Assembly (NCBI RefSeq): GCF_901709675.1
Contig: NC_051093.1
Span: 9,186,053 to 9,250,052, forward strand
Source: Syngnathus acus
Lineage: Eukaryota; Chordata; Actinopteri; Syngnathiformes; Syngnathidae
Length of the DNA stretch: 64,000 nt
Direction of reading: 5' to 3'
Shown here in pieces: positions 26,407 through 38,209 of the stretch. The notes under the pieces were generated by a model, which ran no database searches, was not told where the DNA came from, and saw nothing but the letters and a program-made list of their open reading frames with translations. Position 1 is the first letter of the stretch. Every line of letters begins with the position of its first letter. Made by a program: the position numbers and the translations under genes.

Positions 26407-27771
26407 ATGGTTTGGTCCATGGAGGGAGAGACAGAGCGTCCTCCTCTGTCCGTCATCCTGCCGAGGCTCTACCTGGGAGCAGAGCGCGATGTGACGCAGG
26501 TAATCAGGCGCCTCATCACAACGATGCGCCATGCAATAGGTTGAAAGCTGAAATTGTGTCAACAGGATGGACTGGCTTCTCTGGGGATCTCCTATGTGTT
26601 GAGCGTGAGCCGCTGCAGCCCCCGACCTTCCTTCCTTCCCTGCTCCAGATACCTCCGCATCCCCATCGATGACTCCCTCTGGGATGACCTGCTGCCCTGG
26701 ATCCCTCAGGCTCTACGCTTCATCGGTCAGGACAGGACCTGCCACTGAGACAACATTTGATCAGACACAAATACGTCACTTTGAATGATCCTTTATGCAG
26801 ACGCGGCAATGTCTTCTGGGGCTTCTGTGCTGGTTCACTGTGCAGCTGGAATCTCTCGCTCTCCGGCCCTGGCTGTCGCCTACATCATGTATAGCTCGGG
26901 AATGGATCTGGACCACGCCTACAGGTTGGGCTGCTTACATTTATACTACCATCTGTTTTTCTGTCATTGTAGTAAATGGTGACCAATTCTAAAATGTTAC
27001 CAATGTGTTTCTATGCTTGACTGTCTTCACCCAAACGCTGTCTGCTCGCTCGGCAGGTTTGTGAAAGAGCGCCGACCCTCCATTTCCCCCAATTTCAACT
27101 TCCTGGGTCAACTGCAGCACTTCCAGGGCACCCTGCGTCAGAAGTCCTCTGGCGATGACATCCCGAGCCAGCAGCTGGACAACGTCCTGTCGTACATCGA
27201 CAATAGTAACAATCACATCTCCGTAAATTCCAATAATCAGGCCGGCGTTACCAGTGATGGATCGTCAGAAGAGATGCAAACACACAGAGAGAATTTCTAC
27301 CAGCAGAGACATTCAAATCCAGACGCAAACGGGAACCAGCACATTTGGACTCGTAGTAGTGATCAGCAAGAAATCCAGACGCCTTTCGGGGTACCCAATC
27401 CGAGCTCTTGCGTATCAATTAAATCAGCAGCAGCAGTTTCCGCTTCTCTTTCTGACCGACGCAAAAGCCTCAGTCTCTCGCTGACCCCTTTGGGGACATG
27501 CCAAGCCAAGAGCAGTGATTTGTCAGGAGGTGTCCACAAGAGGGCAGACAAATTGCAGGCAAAGACGCCGAGTAGGCATGCGGGGGAGACGCAGAACCCG
27601 TCGTCACAGGAAAAACGCAGCAGCACTGAAGTGAAGGAGGAGCAGGGCCTGCTTTCGCCGCTTAGCTGCACACTCAACAAATTGCTGGACTGGGGGGAAA
27701 GAGTGCTACTGGGGGGTGTTTTTGCCCACCCTGTCAAGATGGGACAGCCGGCTTTGCCATACAGGTGCTGA
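26407..27771 (+). CDS. Dual-specificity phosphatase with MKP-type catalytic domain
   Basis: Four coding exons (26407-26499, 26566-26725, 26801-26924, 27057-27771) encode 363 residues. They follow a non-coding first exon ending at 26006. The catalytic domain (about 17-155) begins VILPRLYLGAERDV. It has the general-acid region IPIDD (Asp67 likely) and the P-loop HCAAGISRS with Cys98 and Arg104. It ends FVKERRPSISPNFNFLGQL, closest to the DUSP8/DUSP16 class. Unlike those, there is no N-terminal rhodanese/CH2 MAPK-docking domain. The protein starts at the catalytic fold and has a 200-residue low-complexity tail ending in PALPYRC. It is predicted to dephosphorylate pThr/pTyr, probably on MAP kinases (inferred). 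I do not recognise the exact orthologue. An ATTAAA at 27944-27949 may be its poly(A) signal. Confidence 0.9.
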
Positions 27772-28440
27772 GTGGAATGGTTATTTACGAATCGGTACTT
27801 GTTTATTTATTGCTGGGATGAGAGAATGATTCTCCGCTTATTTTGCCCCCCCCCCCCTCCCCACTGTCATCTTGTTGTTTGTAAGATGGCGATATTTTTC
27901 ATTCATTGTCGCTTTAGTCTCAATTGTACAGTATTTACTGATGATTAAAGATTGAATTTCAACCACATCTCTCATTAATTGAGTTTGATTTATTTCTAGA
28001 GCAATTAGAAAAAGTGCATTTATAAGAACTGCAAAATAAGTACTACCATATTTTCGACCTAATATTGTGGCAGCTAAATATATGTAAACGCTAACGTTCT
28101 AAGCTGCTTCAAGTTAGCCCAGAACTTTATGATGAGGTGTGCTTTTGCCCCAGGGAACACTTTTCCCAACCCACAGCCAGATTCAAGTACACAATGGAGC
28201 TCTTTACATAACTTGAAATCATAAGATGAAGTTAATAAATACACAAAAGCTAGCGTGTTTTGCAATGTTCTCAATCCAACAAACTACCCACTAAATGATG
28301 CTGCATAATTGCACAGTTCGTATGGGTTTTCGAGGTACGCGGGCACGCGCTGCATTTACCTCTTGCGCGCGGCTGTGAACGTGACGTCACGGTTCCTCCC
28401 AATGACCATATAAGGTATCTGACACACTAAAGTGGAATTT
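27772..28440. promoter_or_regulatory. Phosphatase 3' UTR and rras promoter with CRE and CArG box
   Basis: The left part is the phosphatase 3' UTR up to about 27960. The right part holds a perfect palindromic CRE (TGACGTCA, 28382-28389) and, 17 bp further, a perfect CArG box CCATATAAGG (28406-28415). The AT core of the CArG box could double as a TATA element 25-35 bp before the likely rras start near 28440. CpG density rises from about 28330. Confidence 0.6.
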
Positions 28441-28947
28441 GTTCGGTGACAAATTTGAATTGGCGAGAGGAGAGCGTGTTTAAGGCTTGTCTCCGTTATC
28501 TCGAGCTGTTTCCGAGAGGACTAGCACGACTATGCTAATTTGCCTCAATAGCGTCGTGCTGTGTTAGCTTGACTTTCTCCAGAAGGAAAAGAGGAAGCAG
28601 TTCCGCCCTCGCGAGCTGCGGTGAGGCCGAGTTTGATAGAAGCGAAGCGAAGCGACCAAACAACTGCTCCCAGAGAGCGGAACTTTACAGAAACGGCGTG
28701 CTGATCTTTTATTGCTCCCATTCTCGAGATTTTTTTCTCTCCTGTTTTCAGGTGGAGGTGAATGTAAAAATGAGTTTGACGTTATCAAGTGCAGTTTGAA
28801 TTTGTCATACAACCAACCGCCCGCGCGTTGCTCTGCCGTGCAAAGATTTCATTTGGACTTTGAGTTTGCTTTTTGAACTTTGTAGCCGGCGGGCGGGCGG
28901 GCTACCTTGACATTTTTGTTGCTGTTGTGAACAAGTCTTTTCAAAAA
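28440..28947 (+). promoter_or_regulatory. rras 5' leader with upstream ORFs
   Basis: Upstream of the rras ATG are an ORF at 28532-28567, a minimal start-stop element ATGTAA at 28762-28767, and a 9-codon ORF at 28770-28799. A GTGAGG donor near 28620 and a TTTTCAG acceptor at about 28750 could remove the middle of the leader. The last two uORFs would remain even then. Confidence 0.45.
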
Positions 28948-31900
28948 ATGAGCGGAGACGAGGAAAGATTCAAACTGGTGGTGGTGGGAGGTGGAGGAGT
29001 GGGGAAGAGCGCCCTAACCATCCAGTTCATTCAGGTAGGATCTTTTACAACATCCCCCATAGAGCATGCATGGCCCTGTATCTAAGTTTATACACGCTGC
29101 TGTCTAATTAAAGCTCTCGTGGATGTGGGGTGGCATTTATGGTGAATGGGGGTGGCTAATGTGGGGTTATGTGGCGTATTCTTTGCTCCCCACACATTTT
29201 CTCCAAATTCGCTTTCCATTGACATTGTTGGTGGCACGGTACTTTACCGTATTGCGCTATACCCTGCACAAAATGACGTAGAAGTTGTTAAAACCACGTT
29301 TGTGCAGTTGGTAGAATTCAACTCAATAAAATGCATGATTTATTTGTCCATGAATGAGTTGCCACCTTTAGTTCAATCCAACTTTACATGCAAGTATAAT
29401 GCAGTACATAAATAATACTTGGCAAAAAAAAGTAAAAAGACACAAATGTCAGTCATAAAAGTAGAAGTAAAATCAATAGGAATAAAAAAATGGGATACAC
29501 AAATAAAGCAGTTGATCAGCTGACCCGAGGCAACAAGTGGGCTTGTTGGGGTGAAGAAACTCAGAGACCTGGGTGGTGTTGGAAGCGCATTTAATAACAA
29601 GTTTTCTCTTTCCCCCTAGTCCTACTTTGTGTCAGACTACGACCCGACCATCGAAGACTCCTACACAAAGATTTGCACTGTGGATGGAAAGGAGACTCGC
29701 CTGGACAGTAAGATGAAGCCGCACTGCCCATGATTTGTAATATCCTTCTTAGTCACACTTCTGAAGGATGTGTGAGGTGTGGATTTGTTTAAAAGCCGAG
29801 GGTGTGTTGTAATGTGACGTGATATGACAAAGGCGGTGTTTGCTCTGTGGCTGTTCCCTTGTTAGGACTTGCACTTGGCTCGTGAGTTACTGCATTTGTG
29901 TTAAACAGTGTACATGGTGTAATCCCTGGATAAAATTCCGAGCCCAAAGCGCTGATGCGAAGGGTGGGGATCAACACACACAGAATGACACACAAAGGCC
30001 ATTCTGAAATACACCGACTTGTCAATGGTCCAACTTCCCTAACTCTAGTTTCCTCTCACGCGCTGCTGTTACATTCGTTCCATTGCTAACGTTCAAGCTG
30101 CAATATTGAGTTTTTGTGCACAGTGATGACTTATTAGCATGTTGGTCTCAATGCATAGGTCATTGGTTGGAATCCGGGCTTGCATGATCCCTCTGTGCTT
30201 GTGTGTGTTTGAAGTGAAAACTCAAAATGAGGTGACTGAATGCAAATTTTAAACTGAAATATTTTTGAATTGGCAACAGCAGCTCCTGTGTATTTGTGAC
30301 GTAGCGTATATGATGTGTCACTTTGTTTGACATTTGAAACGTGACTTGTAGGCTACAATGATATGGATCATGTATATTTATAATAATCCATTTATGTTTT
30401 GTTTTTTTGTAAGTCTTGGATACAGCAGGTCAGGAGGAATTTGGGGCAATGAGGGAGCAGTACATGCGCTCAGGGGAAGGCTTCTTGTTGGTCTTTGCAC
30501 TCAACGACAGGGGGAGGTAAGTGTGTATTTCACCTTCAAAAACTTGTTTTCAGCATTTTACATATAATGCACCTATACGTGATACTTATCTTCTCATTTG
30601 CTTGTCCTTTCACTGCAAGGAAGTACCAGAAGGAACAATTTGTTTTTTTTTTTTGTTTTTTTAACCTCTGGAGTCATACAGGGTTTAATTTCCCTAAAAT
30701 GGTGCTGCATTGTGTCCAGCAAATTTGTTGGTTTGTGGTCAAGCCCACAGTGACTCAATCGAGAAATATTCATTTTAACCTAATGGAAAGGGCTGTTATA
30801 TTTCATCTTGGCTAATGTCATCTTAGCTTAAAGGGTCAGCACATCTGCATGTGAAAAGGAAGTTGTTTGTCTTCACATCTGGATCAATGTCTTTTTTTTT
30901 TTGTGTATATATATATATATTTTTTTATAAAAGCTTAGTATGAGTTCATCTGAACTGACTTAAAGGCCTGAATTTGTAAGTGACATAGCTCGCACACAAG
31001 GCAGCCTGCTTTGCCGATGATGTGTTCAGATGATCTTATGCAGAGACTGGTCCTCCTTCATCAGCATAAACATGGCCTGAACGCTATGCAAACAGACCAC
31101 TAGCTGATAACATATTTTATTATTTTAAGCAATAAGTGAATCATCCTATATCTACAAAAGTGAAATTAGCCTCTCCAGAAAACATGCTGCAAATTATGAA
31201 ACTTCACAGGGGACACATAATGGTAAAGCTGTTTTGGCATTAAAAGCTTGAATAATATTAGTGAGAAAAAGAAAATTGTCGAAATATTTATCACTGACTA
31301 TAATTCGGTTGGGTCTGTCTTTTAGCATTGTAGCTCAAATTCTATGTTATGACATTGTGTTTCTGTTTTAAAATAATGTATATAACAAGCTACTTGTTTT
31401 GTTCTGGTGTCAAATGTGTTTATGTCCTCTCAGCTACCACGAAGTCCAGAAATTTCACACTCAAATCCTTCGAGTGAAGGATCGGGATGACTTCCCCATG
31501 CTTTTGGTTGGAAACAAGGCAGATCTGGAGCAGCAAAGAGTGGTAACTAACACCCTTGTGCATCTTTCAAATTTAGGCAAATTTAGGTTTAGGCCATTTT
31601 TAAAAATCCGCATTGGTAATTGTTGTATATTTTGCGCAAACTATTAAAGCTACAGTTAAAAATGTCATTTCTGATGCATTTATTCCACTGTATGTTTTTG
31701 TTGTGGCGTAGATCTCCAGGGAGGATGCTCAGGCATTTGCCCGAGAAAATCATATCTACTATATGGAGGCTTCAGCGAAGAACCGCTACAATGTGGATGA
31801 AGCATTCTTGGAGCTCGTGCGAATTGTCAGGTATTTATTTCATGACTCGGTTCTTTTGTAAACACACGCGCACGGATTTAACCGTTTCTACTTTCCATGA

Positions 31901-32034
31901 GCAAAAGGTAAACAAACTCCAATTTCTCTTTCTTCCCCTCCCACAGACGATTTCAGGAAATGGAGTGTCCTCCCCCTCCAACTCATCACGCTGGGAAACA
32001 ACAGAGCGGTGGCTGCCCCTGTGTCCTCCTGTAA
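28948..32034 (+). CDS. rras: R-Ras small GTPase
   Basis: Six exons (28948-29034, 29620-29707, 30414-30516, 31434-31542, 31712-31830, 31947-32034) encode 197 residues. R-Ras cycles between GDP and GTP at the plasma membrane and promotes integrin activation and vascular stability. All G boxes are intact: GGGGVGKS (14-21), switch [31 protein letters not shown] and EASAK. The C-terminus CPCVLL has a CAAX box ending in Leu (geranylgeranylation) plus an upstream Cys for palmitoylation, which separates it from RRAS2 and MRAS. Only 8 residues precede the KLVVVGG strand, against about 29 in human RRAS. The ATG at 28948 is the only in-frame one; an in-frame stop lies at 28861-28863. Confidence 0.97.
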
Positions 32035-34632
32035 GCAGCGTTACTATGGACACCAAAGCCTCTCCAGCTTGTCCAAAAAGAGGTGTGAGCGTTTGTGCGA
32101 GACAGGATTAAGCTGCGTCATTTTCCCGTCGAACTGTTACATTTGCACTTTTCCCCCCCCCCCAAAAAAAAAAAAAAAAAAAAAGCAACTTGTAAATCAG
32201 TGTAGCGTATTTTCGCCGAAAGTAGCTTTTAAACAGCGGCAGAAATAGTTCTGCTGCTGTCATGAGATAATAATGACGGGACTGTGTATAGTTACAGTCC
32301 ATAAATAGAGATGTCCTCACATAATGGTGAGCTATAAATTGCTGTTGTGGCATTCGGGTGCTGATGTCTGCAAAGACATCACCGCGGTAGGTACTCTGAC
32401 TCTGCTGAGCGTTAGTATGCAGTAAACTAAGTCAGTCCACATACAGCAAGAAAAAATGTCAAGTGCGGCACGCCCAATCACAAGACGTCATTGTGCGGGT
32501 ATGTCCAGCAGGGGGCGCCAAAGCATTACAACCAAAAAAAGTGAGCAAACCGCAGCAGAATCTATGTTCATTTTTTTTTCTGCCAGCCTATTTGCGGTTC
32601 CAACAATTTCAGCCAATGTGACTGCCTCAGATAGCCACGACCATTTCAAAATGAATTCTTGACAGTGTTTGGACAGGAAGAAAGGCTTTTGAATGGGTGC
32701 ACTGAAGTACACAGTGGTGGAACTACATAAGTCGTTTTCTGCGTGAATGTATTTCAACCGTTGGCATGGTGGGCAACCAACTATTAGACTGGTAAAATTT
32801 CCTGGGTTTATTGTGGTGCAAAAAAGTATTTTGGTCATGCAGTTTTTATTCAAACCTTCACTGAATTCCATAAATAAGTCTAAATGGTTTACATGAACAT
32901 CTTGACCAAACAAGTAGAAGCCTCAGTTTATTTGTGCTCATGCTTTATATTATGTACATAAAGTAGGTTTAGCATCTATCACGTATCTCTGCGCTGCATC
33001 TTCCTCTTTGGGGAGAGATTCTTTCCCCATTATCAACACTGGCTGACTCCGGCCATTTTATTTTTCCACACAAAAATATCACCATGGCAAGGGTGTAATT
33101 CAGGCGAGTACGAAAAACCTTTTGTTTAGTTGATTATGGTGTGTGTATTATTTTGACACTGTCATTAGTTTTATCTGGGGAAAAGAAAAAGAACCTAAAA
33201 GATGCTTCATATTGTATCGTGCCACAATACTTTTGGGTCCTTAATTCAGCCAACCACTTTTCTAGACAGTATGACAAGTTGATTTGGTTTGGAACACGCA
33301 TGCAGGTGCAAAATGGGGTGGTTTTTATTTGGGTTTTTATTGCTTGTGCCCTATAAATCTTTTCTGTCTTTCAATCTATAATGAAATTGACAAGAGCACA
33401 TTTAGTGAGAGGTGTTTAAAAAAAAATAATAATAATAAATAAAATGGGGGATATTTTGACATTTCATTTGTAATGTTTTGGGCAGTGTAGAGCCATGTAA
33501 TATTTTTTGAATGAATTATTTGCATTTATATATACTTATATAAATTACAAACTGCAATTAAAATGTTTTATTTTGACTTCAAAGAAAAAAAAAAATCACT
33601 TTTTTTGTACCTCATTAAAATTGTCACCAAATCATTGTGTTGTGTCACATTGAAAACTGACTCACATGACAGGTATATGTCCACATACAGTATTTTTAAT
33701 TTTGAAATAAGGTGACAGATACTGGTTATTTTAAACATGTGCTTTATTTTAAATACTGTGCAGCTGTATAAAAGGAAACAACCAATATCAGAAAGCATAA
33801 TTGCACAGACTTTTTTGTTTTTAATGGAGAATATTTTCTAGTGAACTCAAATATCCACTTGAAATGAATTAAAAAAATAATTTGTCCTTTATTGAATAGC
33901 CTACCAATGGTGGAAAGTAGTACAAATAATTACTACACTCAAATCGAGGTGATTTTCCATTCCTGTTTTTCTGATGGCTTTTGATTTCAACTGTATTTTA
34001 AACATCAGTGTATATATTTAAACCTGGGCGCATTGATGATTCAGCAGAAACAAGATATCCTCCATCCATGGGCAGTATATGAAAAAGCAAGGAGAAAATG
34101 AATTTGGTGTGACAACCAGCATGTGGACAGAGGTGATGTGCTGATTTCGCATGTGGAAAAACCTCATGACTACTTGTTGGGATATTTTCCAGCCACTGGT
34201 GGCATTAAGCTCGTATGTTTTGTTTTGCTTCAGATTTATGAAACGTAACCTGATATCACTTTTGTTGTGTTGTGCTGCTAAATAAATCAAATTGAATTCA
34301 TTTTAGGGATACCAAAGTTGCTAGGTGACGTAGCATCCATTCCCCCCCCCAGGAAGTTGAGTGACAGAATATGGATGGTGGTCCCATGCTTTGTGTGTGC
34401 TTGTGTTGTAGACAGGCAGTGAAGCAGACAGGTTTGAAGAGGTCCCTCCCTCGGCCTGGTATGTTGTCCAACAGGTTTCGGGATATGAGCTTGCTTTGGG
34501 AAGACGACGCTTGGTGTGTGTGTGACAGTCTTGAGGTTTCAAGCTAAAATATCCTAAAGACACTTGTTTGTTAAGTCCCATGTTTTTCTGAGGAAGGAAG
34601 GAACACACACTCCCGGAGGAGCCGGATAAGCA
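32035..34632 (+). other. rras 3' UTR and spacer to prrg2
   Basis: AT-rich non-coding sequence. A C9-A20 run sits near 32155-32184. A consensus CTCF motif lies at 32505-32518. AATAAA signals occur near 33434 and at 34281-34286, so the 3' UTR could be 1.4 or 2.2 kb. The last stretch includes the non-coding first exon of prrg2, which ends at a CAG|GTAAGC donor at 34632-34633. No other gene seen. Confidence 0.45.
32505..32518 (+). promoter_or_regulatory. Consensus CTCF-binding motif
   Basis: CCAGCAGGGGGCGC matches all 14 positions of the vertebrate CTCF core consensus CCASYAGRKGGCRS. It lies downstream of rras and before prrg2, in otherwise AT-rich sequence. Occupancy is not shown. Confidence 0.6.
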
Positions 34633-34718
34633 GGTAAGCATGATTGGCTGATGGTGTAATATCAGACATGTTGATTTTCATTTATTTCCTTTTCAGGTTC
34701 CATGTCGGTTTTCTTTCA

Positions 34719-37700
34719 ATGGCAGCCGTAATGATGTGGATCCCTGTGCTGGTTTTTCTTCAGTTGGCTTCCTGCTCGCTCACCTACCGACACCCTTCAG
34801 GTAAACCACACCTCTGCTCACTTACTAGTTATATAACCATTTTGCTGTCTATGAAGTATGACCGAGTAACCTGTAACTTTATGTAAGCAAGGACAATAGG
34901 ACTGCAATGTTTATTGTTGGTGTCCTGGTTTCGTGCATCAGAAACTATGAAGATAGTGAGTCTTATAAGTATACCAAAGTTAAGTGATAAATTGATCTTA
35001 GCCTCTAGCATATTTACTGATTAGGGTTTGTACTCGTAGGCCACACCATTGTGTTGTTGTCGTGTGTTTTAAAGATGATACTAATGATTTTGATAGAGAT
35101 AATGCAGATTTTCAAATTGTGTCTTAGTTGTAATTGTTATACAGTACCTTGAAAAGGTATTTGTGTACTTTATAAAATGTTCCTACATTTGGCCAACTTA
35201 CAATTCTAAACCAACGTTGTCGGGGTTTTTTTATTTACGTGATAAACCAACACAAAGTAGCAGATCATTTTAAAGTATATTGGAAAAGAGACACCATTTT
35301 CAATTTGAATGTAAATGGGAAAAAATGTGGTGTGCATTTGTACTTGGTCTCTCTGGCTCTCTCTCTCTTTTGCTTTCATTTTCTCTCTCACTCTCTGGAA
35401 AAGTTGAAAATGTTGAATACATTTCAAGCCATTGTAGAATTTTATTTTATTTTATTTTACAACGACCCCAACGAAAAAGGATGGATGGACTGCAATCGGA
35501 CAATGACACAATATCTCTCTAACAATGAGTTTTGCGCTTATAGTTTTATAAGTTCTATAGGTCAATTTTTGCCTGTCTGTGTTTTGCAGGGAGTTCACCG
35601 TTAGTGGACCAACAGTCAGCCAATGCCTTCCTGTCTCGCTCACTGCTTTATAACAGCTGGGACTTTGAACTAGTGGTCCCGGACAATCTTGAAAGGGAAT
35701 GTCGGGAGGAGATATGCACATATGAAGAGGCCAGAGAAGTGTTTGAGGATGACTTTCAGACGGTAATACTACTTGTGCTGTAACAAAGGTCAAGGAGTAC
35801 ACAAAAGTCAAAATGTATATTTATTGTCACTTTTATATAATGCCCTATTTTCATCATTTAGCACATAAAATCAAGCAAATCTCTTAATTGAATCCATTCA
35901 TGAAGCTCTCAATTCATACATGTAGTTTTTTTATTTTGGCAGTTTTGATCCTCCATAGGTGACCAAGTTTGACTTTAACTCTCTGTCGTGTCTTTGTCTC
36001 TGGAGGTTGACAAAAGGGAGAAGTCTGTACTGTAATTACATATTTGTACTTTGTTACTTCCTACTTTTCTACTTTACCTGTCTCTTTTATTTCCATCATC
36101 AGGAAGTGTTTTGGAACGAGTATACCGAAAGCTACGGTAATACTTTGAATTACTTGTTTGAGTATTATTTCTTCGGATTCACATTTCTATGTATTTCCGT
36201 TCAACTCTATTCACAAAAATCCTTTCATGTCTTGAAGCACCAAGCGTGGATGTGTCAGGCCTGGTGGCAGGGATCCTGGCATTATTGGTGTGTGCTGTGA
36301 TTGCCACTGTGCTGGGTTTCTACTTCTACAAGGCCAAGAACAAAGGGGGAAGGAGACCTGTGCAGTAAGTTCACTGCATGACGCACAACTGTGTTTCTCA
36401 GGGAACAAATAGGTGGGGAACCAATTTGAAGCCACTAGCAGGAGTAGCAATGCAACTGAAAATTGCTCGGATTGCTTTTACCTCATTATCTGACGTCCGT
36501 GTGCCACTTGTTGCTAGGCAGAATTCCCCCAAGCCCAATGTAAAATTATCATATATCACTCACTTGTACTGTGCTGTCGCCATGGCAACTTGGGATGGAG
36601 GGTTCTGCTGCCCCACATGGCAGAATAAAAGATGGGGAGAGATGATGAGAACAAAAAGACACGCGTCATGTAATTTACTCAAAAAAAAAAAAAGTGAAAA
36701 TCTGGTACTTAAAAAAAAAGTTAGCCGTGGTTTGGAATTTGGCAATTTATACGCAGCATTGAAATGTTAGAGAATTTACATCCCACTGTCATCCTATTTT
36801 TATATCAACTGGCCTGTTAAATGATTCTATGAACGATTTCCTGCATCTTGTCTCCTTTGAGGATGGTGCAAGATGGCCGCCCAGCCCCAGAGATGGTGCC
36901 CCTGGCAACTGCCCCAGGTCTACCAAGTTACAGCGAGGCTCTGAACCGCAGTGGGATACACGATGCCCCACCGCCACCTTATTCAGGGTAAGTCGATGTT
37001 TTCTTCATGATAAGTGCAACGTGGTCAATGTACAGCTGGAGTGCCAAACTCATTCATTCATTCAATTTAAAATCTCGGTACAGATTTTAAGAAGTTGAGT
37101 AATCTATAAAGTACTTTGAGGCCACTGCAGTGAATAGAAATATTGTTAACTGCGTTTGACCAAAGAGTGGTCAGGGATTGAAGAACCCGAGCATTGCCTT
37201 TGCTAGCTGCAGTTAGTTCATAATTAGTGTAATACATTCCACTGTGAACTACGTTATCAATGCCAATGACAGCAACAGAACATTAGGTGGGTCCAAAAAT
37301 GTTTTACTGTGCTCTAGACTGCAAAAATAGGTGAACTGGGGTTGCCATAGCAATGTCTGAGAGGCCCTTCTTGTTATCACATGCAGGTGTACCACAAAAA
37401 CGATTTTGGGGCTATTGTTTTAAAGTTGAACCACTCCATATTTTTGCTGTCATAAATAAAGCTTGTACATCTTCCAAATTTCTTCTGCTGCAATTGACTG
37501 AAGGCCCTGTCCAGGGGAGTCGATGGTTGCTCTGGAGAAGAAGAAGAAGAAAAAAAAAAACATCTGTCGAGCTCATTATTCTTTTGAGATGTTTCACCGC
37601 ATGGAATTAATAGATTATTTTTGCCATTCAACAAGTATTCCTCTTCCACCTACACAGTGCAGCCTCGTTTTAAAATCGCTGTAACTTGTCCGTATGACAA

Positions 37701-38209
37701 AAAGCCTTTTTATTATTCCACACCAGTATTTGCGCATTTGTTTCATATCAATATCCACAATACCTGTACATCAATCGATGGGATCTTCAGCCTGCAGTCA
37801 ATTGGCAAACGGTCAAATTGCATGCTCAGCCAACATCTGGCAGGAGCACAACAGACAGCTCGCTGACCAAATCACTATTTTATGGGGGCAGCATCATCTT
37901 GCAACATCAACATCAATTCAGGCTAATGGCTAGCTATGTTGTTAAATCAGCTATGCGGACAGTCAGGCACTCTATGATGATATTTAGGCTATATGAGCTC
38001 TATGATTATTAACTATTATAGTATGTAAAAACATATAATATTCATAAATGAATCATAAATAAAATCATCTAGCTCACTCATTTGCACAAAAACTGAAATA
38101 TTTTTGAATGTACTTATTGTCCCGATTTAAAGCTCTCAAAAAGATTTGCCTCTTGTTTGACCACAGGGGGGCGCCATCTGAGTTTGCAAACCCAGGAGAC
38201 AACGAGTGA
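34719..38209 (+). CDS. prrg2: Transmembrane gamma-carboxyglutamic acid protein 2
   Basis: Six coding exons (34719-34800, 35590-35762, 36103-36136, 36238-36364, 36862-36987, 38167-38209) encode 194 residues (human 202). Order: signal peptide (MMWIPVLVFLQLAS), propeptide, Gla domain with Glu-rich NLERECREEICTYEEAREVF, the aromatic stack EVFWNEY, one transmembrane helix (about VAGILALLVCAVIATVLGF), and a cytoplasmic tail. The tail holds PPPPYSG, a WW-domain-binding PPxY motif, and a second LPSY. The family is carboxylated by the vitamin K cycle and binds WW proteins such as YAP through the tail. The 34-bp exon 3 is the usual short exon after the Gla domain. A poly(A) signal lies at 38507-38512. 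A short overlapping uORF precedes the start. Confidence 0.95.
35139..35350. mobile_element. Tc1/mariner terminal relic in prrg2 intron
   Basis: The stretch begins TACAGTACCTTGAAAAGGTA and continues through ATAAACCAACACAAAGTAGC to GTGGTGTGCATTTGTA. This is the recognisable left end of a widespread teleost Tc1-like family (tacagtgccttgcgaaagtattc...). It stops before any transposase sequence and has no matching right end nearby, so it is an old truncated copy. Recognition is from memory. Confidence 0.7.

Noticed and set aside
38160-38178. CTCF-like CCACAGGGGGGCGCC in the last prrg2 exon
   Set aside because: Spacing is off by one base against the consensus, and the sequence is explained by the acceptor plus Gly-Gly-Ala codons.
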